Both the position numbers and the translations under genes were made by a program. Positions 1 through 11,538 of a stretch of DNA of 64,000 bases are shown piece by piece. Every line of letters begins with the position of its first letter. Positions within the stretch are counted from its first letter, which is position 1. The notes under the pieces were generated by a model. That model was not told the DNA's origin and ran no database searches. It saw nothing but the letters and a program-made list of their open reading frames with translations. The DNA comes from Cryptomeria japonica (lineage: Eukaryota; Streptophyta; Pinopsida; Cupressales; Cupressaceae): the NCBI RefSeq assembly GCF_030272615.1, contig NC_081412.1, positions 474,284,157 to 474,348,156 of the forward strand, in the 5' to 3' direction.

Positions 1-933
1 TATACTGTGCAGACTGTAAAGCTTGGAGTGGAGACACATGAAAGTGTCAAGTTAGATTCCTAAACTTCTTTTAATTATTTGATTTGAAGATTTGATAAAG
101 AAAGAGATGAAAAGAATGAATTAAAGTAGAAATGTGACCCGTTAACCAGTGTGCTTCTCAAAGTCACACAGTCTTCCAAGGAAATTGAGCCAATTGTTTC
201 CTCAATGGATACTGAGGCTCTCAAGAAGGTGGAACAGGTCGGCATCAAAGGTCGAGTAGTGGATGAGTGGATTGCTTGATTGAAATCGAAAGGTTCTCAT
301 CTTCTAGATTCAATGATTAAGTTGTTGGCTGACTTTGAAGTTATCCAAAGTCAAATCCAAAGTGTTAAAACTTATTTATCTCAAGAAGTAGAAGATAATG
401 AAAGAAGTGCAACCCTTTTGAATAAATGGAGGATTTCAGAATTGACGTCCTCGTGGAGAATAAGGTAATTCCAACCAAAGAGAAATATATCCAAATTCTG
501 TCATTATTATCACACAAGAAAGAAACAATAAGGTCAATGATTATGGAGCTGGATCGAGAAAAGAAGGAAGGTGATGATGAAATCGATCTTATTTCAGCCA
601 AAATAGTTGATATTCCTTGTTACTTGTATGATGATAATCAAAACCTTGTGACCAGTGACGCCATCATACAAGAATTTCTTTCCTTAATGGATCACTATAT
701 AGAAAAGGATTTCTCATTGAATGTATTTGATAAATTGCTAGAAATACAAGTCAGTTTTCAAGTCCTTGCATCGATGTTGAAAGATGGGAAAAATAAATAC
801 ATAAAGGCTGAAGATGCAATTTTCCATGTTCGCATCATCAGCGACTCTACCCCAATGTTGGACAAAGCCGAGGTGGAAGCTATTCTAGTCAAGTTCAAGG
901 AATTTCAGAAATCTAATGAGGAGGAGAAAGATG
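1..933 (+). pseudogene. Uncharacterised coiled-coil-like ORF, 5' part, split by Copia-1
   Basis: An open frame runs from an ATG at 205 to about 468, with one stop at 277-279, then continues after a +2 frameshift in the frame starting at 426. The predicted protein is charged, rich in Lys and Glu, and heptad-like, with no motif I can name. Copia-1 is inserted near its 3' end. Without the element and one AGATG copy, the frame runs through GAT-GAA into a TAA at 8071-8073, so the true C-terminus is two residues past the insertion; the last residues read from 934 onward belong to the LTR. It could be an accessory ORF of a larger retroelement (the following DNA looks LTR-like) or a decayed host gene. 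Existence of a coding relic is fairly sure; function is unknown. Confidence 0.5.
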
Positions 934-2156
934 TGTTGGCCATTTGGTGGAATTGATTATGTGTTGTATTAATTTTTTTTCATTGAAGTCAACACTAGTT
1001 GTTTGGATGCTTTACCGGCACCCTTCTACTCTCGATAGGTTGAGTAGTTTTTGGTTAACTTGGATCCAACATGATCCGGTTGACTCTAGTGTAATCTAGT
1101 GATGGAACTAGCTTGTTCATAATACTTATACTCATATTTTATCAATTGGTTTTGGTCTGGTGATTGGATGCTATCCTACTTACTTAAGAGATTGGTTTCT
1201 GGTTCCGGCGAGGGTTTCACCAGCAGAGCTTTTGGTAGAGATGTTTGATGCATTGCATAATTTGTGTTGGTGTAGCTTCTGGTGGAGTTTCAGGATGTTG
1301 TTGGTGATCATATTCAAGTCTTTGCATTTGGAAATCATTGTTGAAGCGTGTGGACCTATACTTAGTCCCCGTTGATCTAGGTTATGGACCGACATTGATG
1401 TAACATGTGAATAGGACCTATTGTTGTATTTCTAGGATGTCTTATGTGTTGGATATTATTTGTTTTGGTCTAAGACCGACATGGTTTGTAATTATGTAAT
1501 TAGTTTATTGTCTAGTGGTCAAGCTGACTGTTTATGGTCGAGGAATTGTATAAATAAGATGTAAGATCTCATTGTAGATCATCATGGTTATTGTAAGAGG
1601 TCATGGTCAAGGAATGTAATGTGCGAATAATGTAATATTATTCAGGTAGAGGAGTCGGTCGATCATTGGAGATCGAATTGGGTTTTTATAAGAGGATTTA
1701 GTCCTTCGGTATTGAGCTTAATTGGAACTGCACTCAGGCATAGGAGATGCTATCTTTTGCAGTTTAACACTTTTCCGGATTGTAGTCTAGACTTCTATGT
1801 AGTTTGTGAGACTCCTTTTGTGATGAGCAGTGTGCTTTAGGTTGTTGGCCTTCCTACAAGTGTAGGCCCCTTCATTGTAAATTCACATACGTACTGCAGA
1901 AGTATTATCTGACTGTGGGTAGGCTTCCCACCATGATTTTTCCCTTTACCGGGTTTTCCACGTAAAAAATTTGGTGTTGTGTGGATGGCATTTATTCTGT
2001 GTTTATTGTTTATGCTTAATTGGATAAACTGCTATCTTGATATTATTTTTTTGGGTTTCGGTATTAACGTTTAAATTACTAATGCTTCCAGTAATCTGCG
2101 ACAACTGATTCACTCCCACCTCTCAATTGTCTTTCGGTTATCTAAACTGTCTAACA
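934..2156 (+). repeat. 5' LTR of Copia-1
   Basis: This 1223-bp repeat matches 6830-8063 over its length. It starts TGTTGGCC and ends CTAACA. Near its 3' end are the blocks shared by all copia LTRs in this window (a GTGGGTAGG...CCCACC segment followed by GGGTTTTCCAC and GGTGTTGTGTGG). A TATAAATA at 1549-1556 is the likely core promoter. Confidence 0.93.
1549..1556 (+). promoter_or_regulatory. TATA box of Copia-1 5' LTR
   Basis: TATAAATA lies about 600 bp upstream of the LTR end and is conserved in the 3' LTR at 7445-7452. It is the best candidate for the U3/R promoter; no start site can be fixed from sequence alone. Confidence 0.5.
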
Positions 2157-2158
2157 AT

Positions 2159-2170
2159 TGGTATCAGAGC
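2159..2170 (+). other. Primer binding site of Copia-1
   Basis: TGGTATCAGAGC lies two bases after the 5' LTR end. It is the usual plant copia primer binding site, complementary to the 3' end of initiator methionine tRNA. Confidence 0.9.
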
Positions 2171-2217
2171 TTTGGTCCTCTTTGCAGAAAGCTTAACCAC
2201 TTGAGCTAGATCCTATA

Positions 2218-3171
2218 GTGACTAACAGTTCAAGTTCATCCAATTATTCTGGAGCTATCTTTCAAAGGGATATACTGAGGCTTGAAGGAACAAATTATAC
2301 AATATGGAAGATTCAAATGGAGACTCATCTAAGATTTCTTGGCAAGGAGATTTGGGAGATCACACAGAATGGTGTCACACCCTTTAATCCGGGATCTAGC
2401 AATCCTCCTCCGGCAAACCTAGACAAGGAGCTTGAGAATGATTGTAGAGAAAGAGAATCCCTCTTGTGTGCACTTTCTGATCAACAAATAATAGGACTAA
2501 CAGACAAATCATATGAAAAGGCTATATGGGATATGTTGTAGACTCTTAATGAAGGTGAACCTACAATAAAGATTGCTAAACTTGATGGTTACCGAGTGAG
2601 ATATGAATACCTGAAGATGGAAGAAGATGAAAGGATTAATACATTCATGGAAAGGGTAAATGACATTTTTATGGGAATTCAATGTTATGGTGGAACTTTG
2701 AGCAAAACTGATCTTTTTTCTAAAGTCCTAAGAGCCCTACCATCGACTTACAAAATAAAGGCTACTAGTATTAATGAGTTTAGAACTATGGCTAATATGT
2801 CTGTCAACAAAGATACTTTGGTTGGGAAACTATGTGCTTTTGAGCTTGAGGAATTTGGACCTTTTGGAGCTGTGAAGACTGAACCTACTTTTCATGCATC
2901 TACATCTACAAGCAAGAAGCAAGACTGGAGAGATTTATATGCAAAATAATTAGAAGATATGAAGATAGAAGATGATGATTTTGAGCAACTTGAAGCACTA
3001 TTTGCTAGAAGAGTACCGAAAGGACCGGTAGGAAGTAAGTATGAAGGAAAATCACCTTTTAAATGTTTTGCATGTAATAAGATTGGTCATTTTGCATCTA
3101 GATGTTCTGAAAGAAATTCAAGATTTGAAGAAATAATTAAAAGATCATTTAAACCTAACCCTAGATATTAG
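2218..3171 (+). pseudogene. gag: Copia-1 gag
   Basis: Retrotransposon capsid protein. The N-terminus reads as the plant copia gag pattern (FQRDILRLEGTNYTIWKIQM near the start), followed by the UBN2-like capsid core at about 2596-2870 and a CCHC zinc knuckle at about 3068-3109 (KCFACNKIGHFASRC). The ATG seems lost: Copia-2 has ATGGTAGCT at this position while Copia-1 has GTGACTAAC. A stop interrupts at 2539-2541 and another at about 2947, so the product is broken. Confidence 0.85.
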
Positions 3172-6100
3172 AAAAAGTATAAATTCAAGAAAAACAAACA
3201 CAAATCAGGCTACATAGTAGATGAGGAAGACATTACTGATTCAGATGATGAACTGACAGAAGAATCTGCTAGTGGAATCAACAATGGGAAAGAATGGGTA
3301 TTCTTGGCTATCAAGGAAGATGATCCGACACTAGAAGAGAATGTACCCGAGGAGAAGGCACTTGCTGCTAAAATTAAGGATAAGGATAAATGGGTAACTG
3401 ACAGTGGTTGTTCACATGATATGACTAGAGATAAAGGTAAGTTTCTATATTTGCAAGAATTTGATGGTGGACTAGTTAGATTTGGAGATGACAAGGCATG
3501 TATGATCAAAGGAAAAGGAACTATATCATTCGATGGAAAGAACAATACAGACAATGTTTATTATGTTGAAGGTTTGAAGCATAATCTTTTGAGTGTAGGA
3601 CAATTGGTAGATAAGGGATTTCAATTATAGTTCAAGGATGGAAAATGAAAAATCATTAATAGATCTGGCTTGGAGATTGCAACCGGTACATAGACAAAAG
3701 GTAACATATTTTTTTTGAACTCCAGTGAGAAGACATGTTTGATTACATAGATTGATGAGAGTTGGCTATGGCATAAAAGGCCGTGTCATGTGAATTTTGA
3801 TTGCATTGTGAAGATCAGTTCAACTAAGGTTGTTAGAGATATACCTAAGATTATGAAGCCCTATAATCTGGTATGTAAAGAATGTCAAATGGGTAAACAA
3901 GTCAAAACCTCTTTTAGGAGTATACAAGATAATGTCAAATGGGTAAACAAGTTAGAACCTCTTTTAGCAGTATACAAGATAAATCAAATGATGTTCTTGA
4001 TCTTATTCATACTGATTTGTGTGGCCCTACTAGATTTAAAAAATTTCATGGTGATAGATATTTCATGCTAATCATTGATGATTATTCTAGAATGATGTGG
4101 GTTACTAAAAGAAAAATCTTAAGCATTTGAAAAGTTTAAAATATTTAAGGCTAAAGTGGAAACTAAGACAGGATTGAAGATTAAATGTTTGAGATCAGAT
4201 CATGGTGGAGAATTCACATCCATTGAGTATAAATTTTGTGACAATGGTATAAGAAGACAAGTTTCTAATACCCGGACACCTCGGCAGAATGGAGTTGTGG
4301 AAAGGAAAAATAGAACTATCTTGGATGTTTCTAGAACAATGATGATGGAAGCAAGTTTACCTCATATCTACTTGAGAGAAGTTGTGAGTACAACGGTTTA
4401 CACATTCAACATAGTACATATCAAAGGAGAACCTAGTAAGACACCTTATGAATTATGGTTTGGCAATACACCTACAGTTAAGTATTTTAGAAATTTTGGT
4501 AGTAAATGTTATATCAGAAGAGATAATACTATTGGGAAATTTGATCCTAGAAGTGATGAAGGCATATTTCTTGATTATTCTAATGAAAGAAAAGCATATA
4601 GATGTAATAACAAAAGATTGCAGAGAATAATGAAGAGTGATAATTTTAAAGTAGATGAGTTGAGCAAAAGTCAAATCAAAATTTATGAGAAGGAATCGGA
4701 AGAGGAAATGATTATATCTGAACCTGTAGCACCTTTACTAGAATAGAGAGTTGAACCAGTTACTCCGGCAACATCAGAGAATTCTATAGTAACTGAAGAA
4801 CAAGGAAGAGGAACAGAGAGTCAAAAGACTCCTAGGAGATTGAATCATTCTAAAGATCAAATCATTAGGGATAAGAGCAATGAAGTGATGACAAGAAGAA
4901 GACTGGCAACTAATGAGGTGTGTTTAATTTCACAAGTTGAACCGGTATCAGTAATTGAGGCATGTAAAGATGAATTTTGGTTAAAAGCTATGGAAGAACA
5001 ATTAGATCAGATTGAGAAAAATAGCACATGGACTTTGGTTCCGCACCCTAAAAATAAAAATGTTATAGGAACTAAATTGGTTTGTAGGAATAAATTGAAT
5101 AAGGATGGTCAAGTTATAAGGATTAAGGCTAGATTGGTTTGTAAAGGATATTATCAGAAGGAATGAATCGATTATGGAGAAACTTTTGCACCAGTAGCTA
5201 GGATTGAAGCTGTAAGATTATTTCTTGCCTATGCTGCTTATAAAAACTACAAAGTTTATCAGATGGATGTTAAATGTGCATTCTTTAATGGGGATCTTGA
5301 TGAGGAATTTTATATTGAGCAACTTGATGGTTTTTCACTATCAGATGATACTGATATGGTTTGCAGGTTAAGGAAAGCTTTATATGGATTGAAACAAGTA
5401 CCTAGAGCTTGGTATGCAAGGTTGGATAAATATCTTTTGAAGCTTGGTTTTAATAAGGGCGATGCTGACAATAATTTATATTATAAAATCACTAATGATG
5501 ATATACTGACTGTTGAAGTATTTATTGATGACATTATTTTTGGAGATGAAGATAAATTATGCATAGAATTTTTTAAGAACATGGAGAAAGAATTTGAGAT
5601 GTCTATGATTGGTGAGATGAAATTTTTCTTAGGTTTGCCGATTACTCAGACTGACAAAGGTATTTTTATCTGTCAAACTAAATATGCTAAGGAATTGTTG
5701 AAGAAATTTGGTATGGGAGATTTTAAACCGGTAAGTACACCTATGGTTACAAGTGAGAAATTGACAAGGAAAGATGTTTCTACACCGATAAATCCTACAA
5801 GATACAAATCTATGGTTGGAGGTCTACTTTATTTGACTCGGACTAGGGATGTCATAATGAATGTTGTTTGTATTGTTTCAAGATTTCAGAGTGATCCTAG
5901 AGAAAATCATGAGATGGCGGTGAAAAGGATTTTTAGATAGTTGCAAGGTACATCAGAATATGGTTTGTAGTATCCTAAGAATAATAACTTTACATTATGT
6001 GCATATACAGATGTTGATTGGGTTGGAGATGTTGATGACTGGAAAAGTACTTCCAGTGGAGCTTTCTTTCTTGGAAATAAGTTGGCTTCATGGATCAACA

Positions 6101-6474
6101 AGAAATAGTCATGTACTTCTTTATCTATTACTGAAGCTGAGTATGTTGTTGTTGCTACTAATTGTACACAAGTTTTATGGATGAAGCAAATGTTGAAGGA
6201 TATAAAGGTGGATTGTGATGTACCGGTAGTTATTCACTGTGATAACTCTGCTGCTATTGATATATCAAAGAATCCGATATTTCATTCTAAGACAAAGCAC
6301 ATATCTATCAAGTATAAAAATTTTAAGGAGAAGGTGGAAGAAAATAAAGTTAAACTGGTTTATGTGAACACTAAAGAATAGATTGCAGATATTTTCACTA
6401 CACCTTTATCCAAGGAATCATTTGAGTACCTGAAACACATATTGGGGGTTTCTGCCCCTCCGGTAGAGACTTGA
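3172..6474 (+). pseudogene. pol: Copia-1 pol (PR-IN-RT-RNH)
   Basis: Domain order is that of Ty1/copia. Protease at about 3388-3630 keeps the DSG active site (WVTDSGCSHD). The GAG-pre-integrase region at about 3760-3990 is damaged by a 50-bp tandem duplication. The integrase core at about 3990-4500 shows HTDLCGPT and DYSRMMW, then a frameshift, then the RTPRQNGVVERKNRT block. Reverse transcriptase covers about 4960-5700, with the catalytic motif changed from YVDD to FIDD near 5521-5535. RNase H covers about 6000-6474 and ends at a TGA at 6472-6474. In-frame stops include those at about 3628, 4744, 5164 and 6379. The product cannot be made as one polyprotein. Confidence 0.9.
3881..3980 (+). 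repeat. 50-bp tandem duplication inside Copia-1 integrase
   Basis: 3881-3930 and 3931-3980 are two copies of a 50-bp unit starting AATGTCAAATGGGTAAACAA, with three mismatches. Because 50 is not a multiple of three, the duplication shifts the reading frame in the zinc-binding part of integrase. Confidence 0.95.
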
Positions 6475-6829
6475 TTGATGCGGTTTGGCATCAGTCCAAC
6501 ATGCATTATCAAAGATAATATTCATTCTGGCACTGATGTGGAATGCTGCTTCTCAGGGGGAGTAGTCAGCTTTGAGATTCAGAGGCTTATTTTTTTGCTT
6601 TGATATTTTTATCATATTTTTCGCATTGATGTCAAAGGGAGAGAGATACTGATATGAAAAAGAAATTCAGAACATTACAGAAATTATTCAAAGGGGGAGA
6701 TTTATTAATATTCAGAGCTATATGCAAGAGATTCTTGGTTGTCTTCCATAGGGGGAGAGTTGTTTGGCATTCCTTGGTACTTAGATGTTTTTCACATCTA
6801 GTATTGTCATCAATGCCAAAGGGGGAGAT
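6475..6829 (+). other. Copia-1 3' untranslated region with repeated polypurine tracts; PPT at 6818-6828
   Basis: The tract next to the 3' LTR, AAAGGGGGAGA at 6818-6828, is the likely plus-strand primer. Four more purine boxes with GGGGGAG or GGGAGAGA cores lie upstream at about 6555, 6635, 6690 and 6750. Copia-2 has the same arrangement, so the cluster is a family trait. Confidence 0.75.
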
Positions 6830-8063
6830 TATTGGCCATTTGGTGGAATTGATTGCGTGTTGCATTAATGTTTTGTCATTGATGTCAACACTAGATTTTT
6901 GGATACTTTACTGATACCCTTCTGGTCTCAGTAGGTTGAGTAATTTTTGGTTAGCTTGGATCCTACATGATCCAATTGACTCTGGTATAATCTGGGGATG
7001 AAATTGGCTTGTTCATAATGCTTATACTCATATTTGATCAGTTGGTTTTGGTCTGGTGATTGGATGCTATCCTACTTACTTGGGAGATTGGTTTCTGGTT
7101 CTAGTGAGGGTTTCACCAGCAGAGCTTTTGGTGGAGATCTTTGATGCATTGCATAATTGATGTTGGTGTAGTTTTTGATGGAGTTTCAAGATGTTGTTGG
7201 TCATCATATTCGAGTCTTGGTGTTTGGAGATTGTTGTTGAAGCATGTGGAACTATACTTAGTCCCGATTGATCTAGGTTATGGAGTGACATTGATATAAC
7301 GTGTGGATAGGACCTATTGTTGTATTTCTGGGATATCTTATGTGTTGGATATTATTTGTTTTGGTCTAAGGCCAACATGGTTTGTAATTATGTAATTAGT
7401 TTATTGTCTGGTGGCCGACCTGATTTTTTATGGTCGAGGGTTTGTATAAATAAGATGTAAGATAACATTGTAAATCATCATGGTTATTGTAAGAGGTCAT
7501 GGTCAGGGAATGTAATGTGTGAATAATATAATATCATTCAGGAAGAGAAGTTGGTCGATCAATGGAGATCGAATTGGGTTTGTGTAAGAGGATTTAGTCC
7601 TCCGATATTGAGCTTAATTGGAATTGTACTCAGGCATAGGAGATCCTATCTTTTGCAATTCAACAATTCTCTGGATTGTAGTCTGGACTTGTATGTAGTC
7701 AGTGAGACTCGTTTTGTGATGAGCAATGTGCTCTAGGCTATTGGCCTTCCTACAAGTGGAGGCCCCTTCATTGTAAATTCACATACTTACTACAAAAGTA
7801 TTATCTAACTGTGGGTAGGCTTCCCATCGTGGTTTTCCCTTTACCAGGTTTTCCACATACCAATCTTGGTGTTGTGTGGATTGTATTTATTTTTTGTTTA
7901 TTGTTTATAATAAATTGGATAAATTGCTATTCCGGTATTTTTGTTTTGGGTTTCGGTATTAAAGTTTAAATTGCTAATTCTTCCGATAATCTGTGACAAC
8001 TGATACACCCCCCCCCCCCCCCCCCCGTCTTAGTTTTCTTCCGGTTATCTGAACTATCTAACA
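6830..8063 (+). repeat. 3' LTR of Copia-1
   Basis: This 1234-bp repeat pairs with 934-2156. Its first dinucleotide is TA instead of TG. It contains a run of 19 C at 8008-8026 where the 5' LTR has only a short C-rich stretch. It ends CTAACA just before the AGATG target duplicate. A TATAAATA lies at 7445-7452. Confidence 0.93.
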
Positions 8064-8068
8064 AGATG

Positions 8069-8890
8069 AATAAAGTGTCCCCTTTTTGACACTTTATTTT
8101 TATGTAGTTGCATTGTTAGATGCTGCAAGTTTTCTCGTAGCTGCATATTTTCTTTCTGCTATAGTTATAGTCAAGTGGGACTGTGCAGTTGAATTAGTCA
8201 ATTGTGCCCACATTTTTCTCCATTCTTTTCCTATATAAAGAGGACCCTCATTTTTACACATTTATCTTTAATATGCTTAGCAAAACTCTGCCAAATTTTT
8301 ATCTCAATTAAGACTTTGTGCTTTTGATGTAAAAAAGTGGATTCAAGGAAATAAAGATAGCAACCCGCTAGTTTCCAAACTTTGTGTTGGACTGAAGATT
8401 GTGATTGTGATTGGAATCATTCTTACGTTTAGTTCTCATAATCGTTCTTTGTGATCTTGAATCTTTTGGTGAAAATGTTAAAGTTTATGAAAGAGCTTTC
8501 TAATTGTGGAAATAGACTTTGTGTTGTTTAAATATTTGAGAAATTTTTTGACGTTAAGTGATTAGTATTAGGCTTTGTATTGTTGTTGTTACTTGTAGTT
8601 TAAGGAATTGGGAATTTATACTTGAAGACTTTGAGTTGCAAGTTAAATTTCTTATCGTTTGTAATCTTTATCTTAGTAAGATTTACATTCAAGAAAGATT
8701 TTGTTCTTCTTGATTGTAAGATTTTGGTGTAATTTGTTGGATTAATTTATTCATTTATTTAAGTATCATAAGTGATACAAAACTATAAAAAGTGGAGGAA
8801 AAATACATAAACTCTAAAAAAAAAGAGTTATATGCTTAAAACTTACACACAGATTTTAGTTTCTTGTTAATTAGAGAAGAAATTTCAAAG
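8069..8890 (+). other. LTR-like non-coding DNA downstream of the interrupted ORF
   Basis: This continues the sequence left of Copia-1. The stop codon of the split ORF is at 8071-8073 and overlaps a perfect 9-bp inverted repeat (8071-8079 with 8088-8096, 8-nt loop). A TATATAAA lies at 8232-8239, followed by AT-rich sequence without ORFs. The layout (ORF, hairpin, TATA, leader-like DNA) fits the 3' LTR of an unidentified retroelement, but I see no matching second LTR and no clear ends. Confidence 0.35.
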
Positions 8891-9633
8891 GGAACCTCCC
8901 CTTAATGAGAGGAGAGATTAATTTATTGACATAGTTGTGTGTGAATTATATATTTTGTCATTGGTATGCTAGTGACAAAATATTCACCCAACATTCTTGA
9001 ATGCAGTACTAGATTTTTGGAAATATTTATTATACTAGTATTCTTAGAAAAGATAGAAATAGGTTCATGAAACAATATTCCAATGTCTTTCAAAGTTTGT
9101 TTCATCCATAATACCTAAGTACAACAAGTAGTAGCAACAATATTTAGCTTCAGCAGTACACAAGGATACTAAATCATGTTTCTTACTTGACCAAGAAACC
9201 AACAGTTCCAAAGAAAAATGCACCCCCACTTGTACTTTTCCTGTCGTCCACACAATCAGCCCAATTTGCATTGCTATAGGAAATAAGTTAAATTAGATCC
9301 TCTAGGATACCATAGACCATAGTGTTTTATTCTTTTTAAGTATTTAAAAATTCTTTTCACAACAACATGTGTCTCTCTGGAATCTTACTGAAATCTAGCC
9401 ACAAGACAAACAACATGCATGATATTCAATCTAGTAGCAATCAAGTACAATAATCCACCAATCATTCATCTGTATATGCTTTGATCAGTCTTCAGAGATT
9501 CAACATCTTTTCTCAACTTACAACCAATACCTATAGAAGTACATACAGGTTTAGTGTTTTTCATTCCAAAATTCTTCAATATATTTAGATTATGAAATAA
9601 ATATACCATCATCCTTCTGAATAACTTGTAACC
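8890..9633 (-). pseudogene. Copia-A pol, RT C-terminus and RNase H
   Basis: Minus-strand translation gives the end of RT (KPVCTSIG..., a LLYL-like block at about 9440-9490), then RNase H pieces (VDDRKSTS-like at about 9240, CTAEAKY at about 9150, ISKNLVLHSR at about 9000). RNase H appears shortened between about 8980 and 8990 before an ADIFTKP-like remnant. Several frameshifts separate the pieces. An AGGGGAGG on the minus strand near 8895 could be the polypurine tract, but no LTR follows. Confidence 0.8.
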
Positions 9634-11353
9634 AGGGAATATATTGAAATTAGGAAGGGATGAAGATGAGAGGGAGCGGGAGAGGGAAAACAGGTGGAAG
9701 AGGGCGGGCAAGGTTTTTGACAATAGACGATTCAGATGAAGGAGACATAGATGGGGATGAGGCTGGCATTGGTATGAGTATCCATTCTATGAACAATGCT
9801 TCTATTAGTCTCGTTGCTATTACTCCCTGCATGGACAGGTTTGGGGCCAGCTCTATTTTGTCCCTCTCTGTTATTGCGCCGCTCTTTCCCCTGCGACTGG
9901 CCTTTTTTGTGGAAGATGTGTTTGACGTATGTTGTTCTAGGAAATGTATGGTGTTTGCGGAGGGGTGTTTAGGTGGGGTGTAGTCCATCTTTGGGATCCT
10001 GCTGGGTTTTCTATCGCGGTTCTTCTTGATGGATCTAATTGTGCTTCTGAAGGGTGCATCCATTTTGTGCTATTTTTTCATCCTAGGTCATGGCCTCTGG
10101 TGGGTATGTTGGATGATGGTGATATTCAAGGATTGTAGCTCTTTTCTTGCTCAAAGGTCTATATGGTGTTTGTTTGCTTTTCTGGCTTCTCTATTTGTTT
10201 TCTTTCTCACGGGTCATTTGCAGAAATGTGTATTGAGGTGGAGTTGTATCTAGATTTTCTTCCTATATCTAGATGTAGCGAGAAATTTAAGATGGCTGCT
10301 CTTTGTTGTCAATCTTTTTGGTCATTTTTGGTTCTGGGGTCCATGTTAAAACCCAACGTTTTGGGTTTGGAGAGCCTGCCAAAACCCCATGGGGTGGATT
10401 TAATTGGATTTGAGATTTTAATGTTAAACCTAGTTTTCTTGTTCCAGATGAAGGTTAAGTGAGCCTTATTAAAACCCTTATTTATTTTGTTATTGAGATT
10501 TTCTGTTCTCTACTTAGATCTTGGTTATCTTGTATCCCTTTTTGATGAAGTTTTTTCTATTCTGAACTCTACTAGCTCCATGGCACAGTCGTTTTTGCTC
10601 ATTTATATGCATCTTGGTGTTTCTCTAGTTTTCCTATTGAGGTGGTCTTGTCTTCTATGGAGGGGGAGATGGATGTGGCTGCAGGAGACCTATTTCCTAT
10701 TGAGGTGGATCTGAATATTGCTATATTTGCCTAGAGGCTTCATACCATCATTGTTGGTTATGCTGAAGGTTTTGGGTACCTTGTTAAAACCATGTCTAGT
10801 TGTGGGAGCCTCTTAAAACCCACTCTCAAGGTTAAGGGACCTTGGAAAAACCCTTTGTATTTTTCTTCTATCATGGACAAGCTGGATGCTGACATTTTTC
10901 AAGGGCCTAATTTGGCCAGTTTGTGTTTTTGGTTAGGTTTAGGTCTTGCTGTTGGTGAACTAGATACTTTATTACATGTTAAGGGAGCCTGGGAAAACCC
11001 TGATATTTGGCTGGGGGTGCCAAATAAACCCTCATTTTTTGTTTCTCAGATCTATAACATGGTTTAGTTCTGCTATTGTTGCCACCCTGGTATGTATTGT
11101 CTTTCTTTTGTGTATGGCTACCAGTTGTTTCATTTTGTCTGCTCTTTGTCTTGCAGCATCTTTTGCCAGTACACTTGTATTGTTTTATCCTTCTTGTACG
11201 ACTGTGGCTTTGCTATTGTTTAGCTTTGCTGTATATGTTTGTAGCCACCCTTTGTTGGTGTTGAATCCATGAAAAATCTAAGGGTTTCACATCCCTTCAA
11301 AAACTATTGTACAGGGTTTCTGGTCCCCTCAAAACCTATTTATCCTAATCAAA
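9634..11353. mobile_element. 1.7-kb insert in Copia-A with 11-bp target duplication
   Basis: AACTTGTAACC occurs at both edges (9623-9633 and 11354-11364). Removing the insert plus one copy restores the copia RT frame (...RLQV followed by IQKDDGIFIS). The insert has no terminal inverted repeats and ends CTAATCAAA on the plus strand. An 11-bp duplication without inverted repeats suggests a non-LTR retroposon rather than a DNA transposon. It contains no RT. Open frames at 9660-9983 (+) and 9650-10063 (-) overlap and I recognise neither. A GAGCCT...AAAACCC motif recurs inside. Identity unknown. Confidence 0.75.
10371..11031 (+). repeat. Dispersed GGGAGCCT(n)AAAACCC motif, about seven copies
   Basis: Imperfect copies start near 10371, 10461, 10775, 10804, 10836, 10983 and 11013. 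The best are GGGAGCCTCTTAAAACCC at 10804-10821 and GGGAGCCTGGGAAAACCC at 10983-11000. Each has a GGG...CCC edge that can fold into a short hairpin. Spacing is irregular, so it is not a simple tandem repeat. Confidence 0.6.
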
Positions 11354-11538
11354 AACTTGTAACCGAACAAATAAATTCATCTCCTCAATAATAGACATTT
11401 CAAACTCTTCTTGCATCTCATCAAAAAAATTCTTACACATACTATAATTTCCTCCAAATATTATATCATCCACATAAACAACTACAATCAAGATGTCATT
11501 TCTTACAACCTTAAAATAGAGATTACTATCAATAGTAC
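11354..11538 (-). pseudogene. Copia-A pol, RT catalytic core
   Basis: Minus-strand translation shows DSNLYFKVVRNDILIVVVYV and then the intact YVDDIIFGG catalytic box (about 11455-11481), ending at MNLFVRLQV. It is cut on the right by the CACTA element and on the left by the 1.7-kb insert. Confidence 0.93.

Larger units (their letters stand above)
934..8063 (+). mobile_element. Copia-1: full-length Ty1/copia LTR retrotransposon, decayed
   Basis: This 7130-bp element has LTRs at 934-2156 and 6830-8063, a primer binding site, gag, pol in copia order (protease, integrase, reverse transcriptase, RNase H) and a polypurine tract. It is flanked by identical 5-bp target duplications, AGATG at 929-933 and 8064-8068. 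Each LTR ends in CA; the 5' LTR starts TG and the 3' LTR starts TA, a single mutation. The LTRs differ by many substitutions (mid-80s percent identity by eye), so the insertion is old. Coding frames carry several stops and frameshifts, so it cannot move by itself. Confidence 0.95.

Noticed and set aside
8008-8026. Run of 19 C in the Copia-1 3' LTR as a functional element
   Set aside because: Other copies of this LTR position have shorter C runs (12 at 37131-37142), so it looks like slippage or sequencing uncertainty.
10026-11272. Several plus-strand ORFs of 60-100 codons in the 1.7-kb insert
   Set aside because: They are T-rich, overlap in different frames and show no domain; not listed as genes.
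9634-11353. Helitron or Mutator-like element as the source of the 1.7-kb insert
   Set aside because: Helitrons make no target duplication, and no terminal inverted repeats expected of Mutator-like elements are seen.
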